From JAGGAG01 sp031402225 (GTDB taxonomy: Bacteria > Gemmatimonadota > Gemmatimonadetes > Gemmatimonadales > GWC2-71-9): DNA of 16,622 bases. The notes beneath the pieces were generated by a model. It did not search any database, was not told the origin of the DNA, and worked only from the letters and a program-made list of their open reading frames with translations. The stretch is from NCBI GenBank assembly GCA_031402225.1, contig JANNSD010000112.1, positions 1 through 16,622 of the forward strand, given 5' to 3'. This document shows positions 7,233 through 12,521 of the stretch, piece after piece. Numbering within the stretch: the stretch's first letter is position 1; each line of letters begins with the position of its first letter. Made by a program: the position numbers and the translations under genes.

Positions 7233-9847
7233 ATGATCCGCTGAACCGCCTCACCGCCGCGCTCGCCGATCGCTACCGCATCGAGTGCGAAATCGGCGCC
7301 GGCGGCATGGCCACCGTCTACCTGGCGCACGACATCAAGCATGACCGCAAGGTCGCCATCAAGGTCCTCCGCCCCGAGCTCGCCGCCGCCATCGGCGCCG
7401 AGCGTTTCCTCGCCGAGATCCGTACCACCGCCAACCTCCAGCACCCCAACATTCTCCCGCTCTTCGACAGCGGTGCTGTCCCGGGTCATCCTGAGCGCAG
7501 CGAAGGATCGCTGCTTTTCTACGTCATGCCCTTCGTCGAGGGCGAGTCCCTCCGCGCCCGCCTCGCTCGCGAGAAGCAGCTCCCAATCAGCGACGCCGTT
7601 CGCATCGCCACCGAGGTGGCGGGCGCACTCGACTATGCCCACCGGCACGACGTCATCCATCGCGACATCAAGCCGGAGAACATCCTCCTGCACGATGGCC
7701 GCGCCCTCGTTGCCGACTTCGGAATCGCGCTGGCTGCGAGCCGCGCCGGCGGCGCCCGCATGACCGAAACCGGCATGAGTCTCGGCACACCCCACTACAT
7801 GAGCCCCGAACAAGCCATGGGTGAGCGCGAGATTACCGCCCGCAGCGACATCTACGCCCTCGGCTGCGTCACCTACGAGATGCTGGTAGGAGAGCCGCCG
7901 TTCACCGGCCCGACCGCGCAGGCCATCGTCGCCAAGGTGGTGACGACCCCGGCGCCGTCACTCCGGACGGCTCGGCATAGCGTCCCCGAGCCGGTGGAAA
8001 CGGCGGTCCTGGTTGCGCTGGAGAAATTGCCCGCTGATCGCTGGGGCACCGCAAAGGAATTCGCCGATGCACTGAGCGGATCTGGTACGTCACGTCCTCA
8101 CGTCTTCACGTCTTCACGCTCCACTTCACGTCCTCACGTCCTCACGTCCTCACGTCTCGCCGCTGCGGTGGCCGCGACTGCCTTGGTCGCTGTGCTGGGA
8201 ACGTCACTCCTGGTGCGGCAGCGCAGCGCAGCGGCGCCCCCTGCCCGCCTCGTTATTCCCCTCGCCGCCGACCGCTTGCTCGCGCTCGACGCGCGGCCAT
8301 TCGACATCTCCCCCGATGGCACCGAGATCGCCTATGTCGGGGACGTCGACGGGCAGTCGCAGCTCTTCCTCCGGCCGCTCGACGACTTCGAGGCGCATCC
8401 CATTCCCGGCACTGAGGGCGCGCACCAGCCCTTCTTCTCTCCCGACGGCAAGTGGATCGGATTCGTCGCCGACGGCAAGCTGAAGAAGATCCCGCTCTCT
8501 GGCGGTGCACCGATTGCCCTCACCAGCATGACGACCGCCCTTCGCGGCGCGTCGTGGGGCGCCGACGGCACCATTCTCTACTCGTACGGGGACTCGCTCT
8601 TCCTGATACCCGATCAGGGTGGCACGCCGAGAAGCATTCACTTGGCGTCGCAGGCAAGGGCCGACACAGCCCCGGCGAACAGCTCTGTCCGCTGGCCTCA
8701 GTTCCTGCCCGATGGAAGACATGCGTTGATCTCGACCGACACCGCCGTGGAGATCGTCGACTTGACGAACGGCGAAATGCGCCCGGTCGTGCGCGGCAGG
8801 CAGGCGATGTACCTGGCCGATGGGCACCTGCTCTTCGACGAAGCAGAGGGGCGCATGCGGGTCGTGCCGTTCGATCTCCGGCAGATGGCGATCACCGGGT
8901 CACCGGTTCCCGCCTTCGAGGCATTTCGCGGCCCGGGCACAGGCGGCACTCAGTATGCCGTCTCCAGGAACGGGACGCTCGTGTATGTCTCGGGCGGGTT
9001 CAATCGCACGCTCGTGATGGTCGACCGCAATGGTCGCGAGGCCCCGCTGGCGCTCCCGCGGCGCGGCTACCGCCACCCCAGGTTTTCCCCCGATGGCGAA
9101 CGGCTCGCCGTCACGATCGATCCCCGGCCGTCGCAGATCTGGGTCGTTGACCTCCGCCACCTGAGCGCCGTGCCTGTGACCACTGAAGGGCACAACCTCG
9201 GAGCCGTCTGGTCACCCGATGGCTCCCGGCTCGTCTTCGCCACGGGCGGCGGGCCGCTCTGGGTGAGATGGCCTGAGGGCGGCGTGCGCCAGCGCGCCGT
9301 GGAAGCCAGGCTTCATGAGGGCGCGGGCATTTATCCCCGTGACTGGATGGCACGCACCGGAATCATCGCAACGAGCCAGGACAGCTCCGGCATGCATCTC
9401 GTGTCCTTCCATCTCGGCGACAGCATCCTGACCCGCGTGACCGGCGGACCCGCGCGCGAGTGGCAACCCAGCGCCTCACCCGATGAGCGCTGGGTCGCGT
9501 TCACGTCCAGCGTCTCGGGTGCTGACGAGGTGTACGTGCGTCCACTCACCGGCGTCGGCGAGGCCATCCGGGTCTCAACGAACGGCGGTGGCGACCCGAT
9601 ATGGGCGGCCGATGGGAAATCGCTGTACTATCGGCGTGGGAGTCGCATCATGAAGGCAGATGTGGCAACCAAGGGAGCCTTCCAGGTCGTCGGTGCACCT
9701 CGCGAGCTGTTGGCCGGTACCTGGGACTTCTCACAGCAGAACAACTGGGACGTGGCGCCCGATGGGCGCTTCATCATGGTGCGGGGCGATCCGGCATCGT
9801 CCGGCCGACTCCTCGTCGTCCTCAACTGGTTCGACGAGCTGAAGTAA
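7229..9847 (+). CDS. Receptor serine/threonine protein kinase with C-terminal TolB/PD40 propeller (kinase 2)
   Basis: An 872-residue PknB-type receptor kinase. Motifs: glycine loop GAGGMATV (23-30), K45, HRD D146, KPEN, DFG D163, SPEQ, all intact. A repeat-coded linker (SRPHVFTSSRSTSRPHVLTSSR) leads to a transmembrane helix at about 310-331. The propeller follows, with several SPDG turns (ISPDGTEIAY, FSPDGKWIGF, FSPDGERLAV, WSPDGSRLVF) and the SGADEVYVRPL blade. The start is TTG 7229: GGAGG lies 4 bases upstream and the N-terminus then aligns with the other kinases (MNDPLNRLTAALADRYRIE). No in-frame ATG occurs nearby. The gene overlaps the toxin stop by 4 bp. In the beta4-beta5 loop (residues 83-94) it carries the peptide AVPGHPERSEGS, the translation of a dispersed hairpin element. 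Its last codons are copied into the tandem repeat downstream. Confidence 0.94.
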   Translation: MNDPLNRLTAALADRYRIECEIGAGGMATVYLAHDIKHDRKVAIKVLRPELAAAIGAERFLAEIRTTANLQHPNILPLFDSGAVPGHPERSEGSLLFYVMPFVEGESLRARLAREKQLPISDAVRIATEVAGALDYAHRHDVIHRDIKPENILLHDGRALVADFGIALAASRAGGARMTETGMSLGTPHYMSPEQAMGEREITARSDIYALGCVTYEMLVGEPPFTGPTAQAIVAKVVTTPAPSLRTARHSVPEPVETAVLVALEKLPADRWGTAKEFADALSGSGTSRPHVFTSSRSTSRPHVLTSSRLAAAVAATALVAVLGTSLLVRQRSAAAPPARLVIPLAADRLLALDARPFDISPDGTEIAYVGDVDGQSQLFLRPLDDFEAHPIPGTEGAHQPFFSPDGKWIGFVADGKLKKIPLSGGAPIALTSMTTALRGASWGADGTILYSYGDSLFLIPDQGGTPRSIHLASQARADTAPANSSVRWPQFLPDGRHALISTDTAVEIVDLTNGEMRPVVRGRQAMYLADGHLLFDEAEGRMRVVPFDLRQMAITGSPVPAFEAFRGPGTGGTQYAVSRNGTLVYVSGGFNRTLVMVDRNGREAPLALPRRGYRHPRFSPDGERLAVTIDPRPSQIWVVDLRHLSAVPVTTEGHNLGAVWSPDGSRLVFATGGGPLWVRWPEGGVRQRAVEARLHEGAGIYPRDWMARTGIIATSQDSSGMHLVSFHLGDSILTRVTGGPAREWQPSASPDERWVAFTSSVSGADEVYVRPLTGVGEAIRVSTNGGGDPIWAADGKSLYYRRGSRIMKADVATKGAFQVVGAPRELLAGTWDFSQQNNWDVAPDGRFIMVRGDPASSGRLLVVLNWFDELK
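7485..7509 (+). repeat. GHPERSEG-type hairpin element inside kinase 2
   Basis: A copy of the element also found at 9899-9924 lies in frame in the beta4-beta5 loop of the kinase. It folds as ATCCT (7488-7492), GA, GC, loop GCA (7497-7499), GC, GA, AGGAT (7504-7508), which is a stem with tandem G-A pairs. It differs from the downstream copy only in the middle loop base across this hairpin. I recall this peptide from many environmental bacterial genomes; no search was made. Confidence 0.8.
8091..8156 (+). repeat. CACGTCCT octamer repeat in the juxtamembrane linker of kinase 2
   Basis: Tandem, partly degenerate octamers encode SRPHVFTSSRSTSRPHVLTSSR between the kinase domain and the transmembrane helix. 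The last stretch (8128-8153) has clean 8-bp periodicity. It occupies the same position as the repeats in kinases 1 and 3. Confidence 0.9.
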
Positions 9848-9910
9848 TGTCATCCTGAGCGAGCTGAAGTAATGTCATCCTGAGCGAGCTGAAGTAATGT
9901 CATCCTGAGC
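9836..9910 (+). repeat. Three perfect 25-bp tandem units across the 3' end of kinase 2
   Basis: The units 9836-9860, 9861-9885 and 9886-9910 are identical. Each joins the last codons and stop of kinase 2 (GAGCTGAAGTAA) to the first half of the GHPERSEG-type element (GTCATCCTGAGC). The unit is flanked by GAGC, which fits replication slippage between short matches. No gene lies in this 79-bp gap. Confidence 0.95.
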
Positions 9911-9924
9911 GAAGCGAAGGATCT
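9899..9924 (+). repeat. GHPERSEG-type hairpin element upstream of kinase 3
   Basis: A full copy of the dispersed element is fused to the third tandem unit. Its hairpin is ATCCT (9902-9906), GA, GC, loop GAA (9911-9913), GC, GA, AGGAT (9918-9922). No T-tract follows, so it is unlikely to be an intrinsic terminator. Confidence 0.85.
9917..9921 (+). promoter_or_regulatory. Ribosome binding site of kinase 3, within the hairpin element
   Basis: AAGGA lies 5 bases before the TTG start at 9927 and is the only purine-rich site at suitable spacing. It lies in the 3' arm of the hairpin at 9902-9922, so translation may depend on that hairpin opening. The site belongs to the repeat element, not to the ancestral gene. 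Confidence 0.55.
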
Positions 9925-9926
9925 GC

Positions 9927-12521
9927 TTGAACAATCCGGAAGCTCGCATCTCTGCAGCCCTCGCCGACCGCTACCGCATCGAGCGGGAAATTGGCGCTGG
10001 CGGCATGGCCACCGTCTACCTCGCCGAAGACCTCAAGCACCACCGTAAGGTCGCCATCAAGGTCCTCCGCCCCGAGCTCGGCGCGGCCATCGGCGGCCAA
10101 CGGTTCCTCGCCGAGATCCGCACCACCGCCAACCTGCAGCACCCCCACATTCTTGGCCTCATCGACTCGGGCGAGGCGGACGGGCTCCTCTACTATGTCA
10201 TGCCGTTCGTGGAGGGAGAGACACTGCGCGCACGGCTCTCCCGAGAGCACCAGTTGCCGGTCCCTGACGCCGTGCGCATCGCGACTGAAGTGGCCAGCGC
10301 GCTCGACTATGCCCACCGCCACGGCGTGATCCATCGCGACATCAAGCCCGAGAACATCCTGGTGCACGACGGCCGCGCCCTCGTGGCCGACTTCGGCATC
10401 GCGCTCGCCGCCAGCAAGGCGGGCGGCACCCGCATGACCGAGACCGGCATGAGTCTCGGCACCCCACAGTACATGAGCCCCGAACAGGCCATGGGCGAGC
10501 GCGAGATCACCGCGCGGAGTGACGTGTACGCGCTCGGTGCCGTGACCTACGAGATGCTGAGCGGCGACCCGCCGTTCAGCGGCTCCACCGCCCAGGCCAT
10601 CGTGGCGCGCGTCGTCACCGAGCCACCCCGGCCCCTGCTGGCGCAGCGGCACACGATCCCGCCCCATGTCGAGGCCGCGGTGCTCACCGCCCTCGAGAAA
10701 CTCCCAGCCGACCGCTTCGGCACCGCGAAGGAATTTGCCGAGGCGCTCTCAAGTCCTCACGTCCTCACGTCTTCACGTCCTGGTTCCTCACGTCCGCACG
10801 TCCTCACGTCCTCACGTCCCGGGACCACCCGCACTTCCCGCCTGCCCGCCTTGCTCCTCGCGACCGCCCTCCTCGCCGCTGCATGGGGCTGGCTCCGTCC
10901 CCGGCCAGCGCCCCCGCCGTCGCCGGTCTACCGCTTCAACGTCACGCTGCCACTGGACGCCGCATGGGTGGGCGACATCTACTCCAACCCGGCCCTCTCG
11001 CCTGACGGGACACTCCTGGCCTACAGCGGCCGGGATTCGACTGACCGGCGCCGGCTCTACCTCCGCGCCATGGATCGACTCGACCCCGTCCCGGTCGCCG
11101 GCAGCGAGACCGCGACGAACGCGTTCTTCTCGCCCGATGGCCGGCAGGTCGGCTTTGCGCTGGACACCCGAATTGTCCGGGCTCCCGTGGCCGGCGGGAC
11201 GCCCGAAACTGTGTGTGACGCGGGAAACGTCCGCGCCACCTGGCTGGAGCGCAACACGGTGGTGTTCGCCGATGGGATGGGATTGCGAGAATGCACCATG
11301 TTGGGTGCCCTGAGCACCCTGCTCGCCAGCGACTCCACCGAAAAATTCGGTCATGCGCACGGCCTGCCGGGAGACCGGGGCGTGCTCTTCGGTATTCAGC
11401 GCGGGGCCACCAGCCGCCTCGCGGTGCTCGACCTGCGCACCTCGAAGGTGAAGCCGCTCGACATTCTCGGGTCCAACCCGCGATACGTCGATACCGGTCA
11501 CCTGGTGTATGTCGGGCCCGATCGGCGCCTCCGGGCCGTGCGCTTCGACCTGGCGCGCCTGGCACCGGCTGGCGAGGCCATCATCCTCGAGGAGGGAATA
11601 GCCGTCGAGCTCGGCGCCGCGGTAATGGCCCTCTCCCGCACCGGCAGCATTGTCGCCCCGAGCAGTGCGTCCTCCGAGCGCACGCTGGAGCTGGTGGACC
11701 GCAACGGCCGGGCCGAGCGGCTCTTCCCTCGCCTCGGCGCGTATTTCGATCCGCGCTTCTCACCCGACGGCAGGCGCATCGCTATCAGCGTCGGCACCGA
11801 CATCTGGTTGCTCGACCGATTCCAGGGTACGCTGACCCGACTCTCCTTCGACAGCTCAGCCTCGCGTCCCGTCTGGAGTCGCGACGGCCGGCAGGTGTCT
11901 TACGTGCGCGAGATCGGCGTGGTGGCGGACCTGCGGAGCATGAGTGCCGACGGGAGCAGCCCTGCCGAGTCGCTGCTGACACTGCCCGGTATCGGCCTCT
12001 GGGAAGTGCTCTTCGCCCCGGGCGGTCGCTCGCTCGTGGTGCGGACAGCCGTGCCACGCGACATCCTGCTCGTGGCGCTCGACTCCGCGTCACCGCCCTC
12101 GCCCCTCCTGAAGAGCCTGGCGGATGAAGTCGCGCCCGCCGTGTCGCCCGATGGACGGTGGATGGCCTATGTCTCCAACGAATCGGGCCGGGCCGAGGTA
12201 TATGTCCGTTCCTTCCCCGGCATGCAGGCACGCACGCAGATCTCGCTCGAGGGCGGTACCGAACCGGTCTGGTCACCAACAGGAAACGAGCTTTTCTACC
12301 GCAGCGGGCCTGCGCTCCTGGCCGCCGAAGTCCGGGCGGGAACCACGCTCGAGGTTGTACGCCGCGTGCCGCTCTTCGCCAGCGCCGACTACGCCGCCGA
12401 CCAGACCCACGCGGTCTACGATGTAGCGCCGGATGGGAGACACTTTGTCATGGTACGCAACCTCGGTGGCACGAGTCACCTGAGGGTCACGCTCAACCTG
12501 TTCCAGAACCTCCCCAGATGA
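9927..12521 (+). CDS. Receptor serine/threonine protein kinase with C-terminal TolB/PD40 propeller (kinase 3)
   Basis: An 864-residue PknB-type receptor kinase. Motifs: GAGGMATV, K45, HRD D138, KPEN, DFG D155, SPEQ, all intact. A linker built from octamer repeats (SSPHVLTSSRPG, SRPHVLTSSRPG) precedes a transmembrane helix at about 306-323. The propeller has SPDG turns (LSPDGTLLAY, FSPDGRQVGF, FSPDGRRIAI) and the NESGRAEVYVRSFPG blade. In the beta4-beta5 loop it has only EADG (residues 83-86), which I take as the uninserted form seen against kinases 1, 2 and 4. The start is TTG 9927, giving MNNPEARISAALADRYRIE, which aligns with kinase 2; the ribosome site comes from the hairpin element. It overlaps kinase 4 in ATGA. 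The substrate and ligand are unknown. Confidence 0.94.
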   Translation: MNNPEARISAALADRYRIEREIGAGGMATVYLAEDLKHHRKVAIKVLRPELGAAIGGQRFLAEIRTTANLQHPHILGLIDSGEADGLLYYVMPFVEGETLRARLSREHQLPVPDAVRIATEVASALDYAHRHGVIHRDIKPENILVHDGRALVADFGIALAASKAGGTRMTETGMSLGTPQYMSPEQAMGEREITARSDVYALGAVTYEMLSGDPPFSGSTAQAIVARVVTEPPRPLLAQRHTIPPHVEAAVLTALEKLPADRFGTAKEFAEALSSPHVLTSSRPGSSRPHVLTSSRPGTTRTSRLPALLLATALLAAAWGWLRPRPAPPPSPVYRFNVTLPLDAAWVGDIYSNPALSPDGTLLAYSGRDSTDRRRLYLRAMDRLDPVPVAGSETATNAFFSPDGRQVGFALDTRIVRAPVAGGTPETVCDAGNVRATWLERNTVVFADGMGLRECTMLGALSTLLASDSTEKFGHAHGLPGDRGVLFGIQRGATSRLAVLDLRTSKVKPLDILGSNPRYVDTGHLVYVGPDRRLRAVRFDLARLAPAGEAIILEEGIAVELGAAVMALSRTGSIVAPSSASSERTLELVDRNGRAERLFPRLGAYFDPRFSPDGRRIAISVGTDIWLLDRFQGTLTRLSFDSSASRPVWSRDGRQVSYVREIGVVADLRSMSADGSSPAESLLTLPGIGLWEVLFAPGGRSLVVRTAVPRDILLVALDSASPPSPLLKSLADEVAPAVSPDGRWMAYVSNESGRAEVYVRSFPGMQARTQISLEGGTEPVWSPTGNELFYRSGPALLAAEVRAGTTLEVVRRVPLFASADYAADQTHAVYDVAPDGRHFVMVRNLGGTSHLRVTLNLFQNLPR
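10753..10819 (+). repeat. CACGTCCT octamer repeat in the juxtamembrane linker of kinase 3
   Basis: Octamer copies in two blocks encode PHVLTSSRPGSSRPHVLTSS before the transmembrane helix. The position relative to the kinase domain (directly after EFAEALS) matches kinases 1 and 2. Confidence 0.9.

Noticed and set aside
9902..9926. Hairpin before kinase 3 as an intrinsic terminator
   Set aside because: No run of T follows the stem, and the start codon lies 4 bases after the outer stem.
12158..12517. Open extension of the kinase 4 frame to 12158
   Set aside because: It lies wholly inside the kinase 3 coding sequence, shows no domain wording, and the conserved kinase N-terminus begins at the ATG at 12518.
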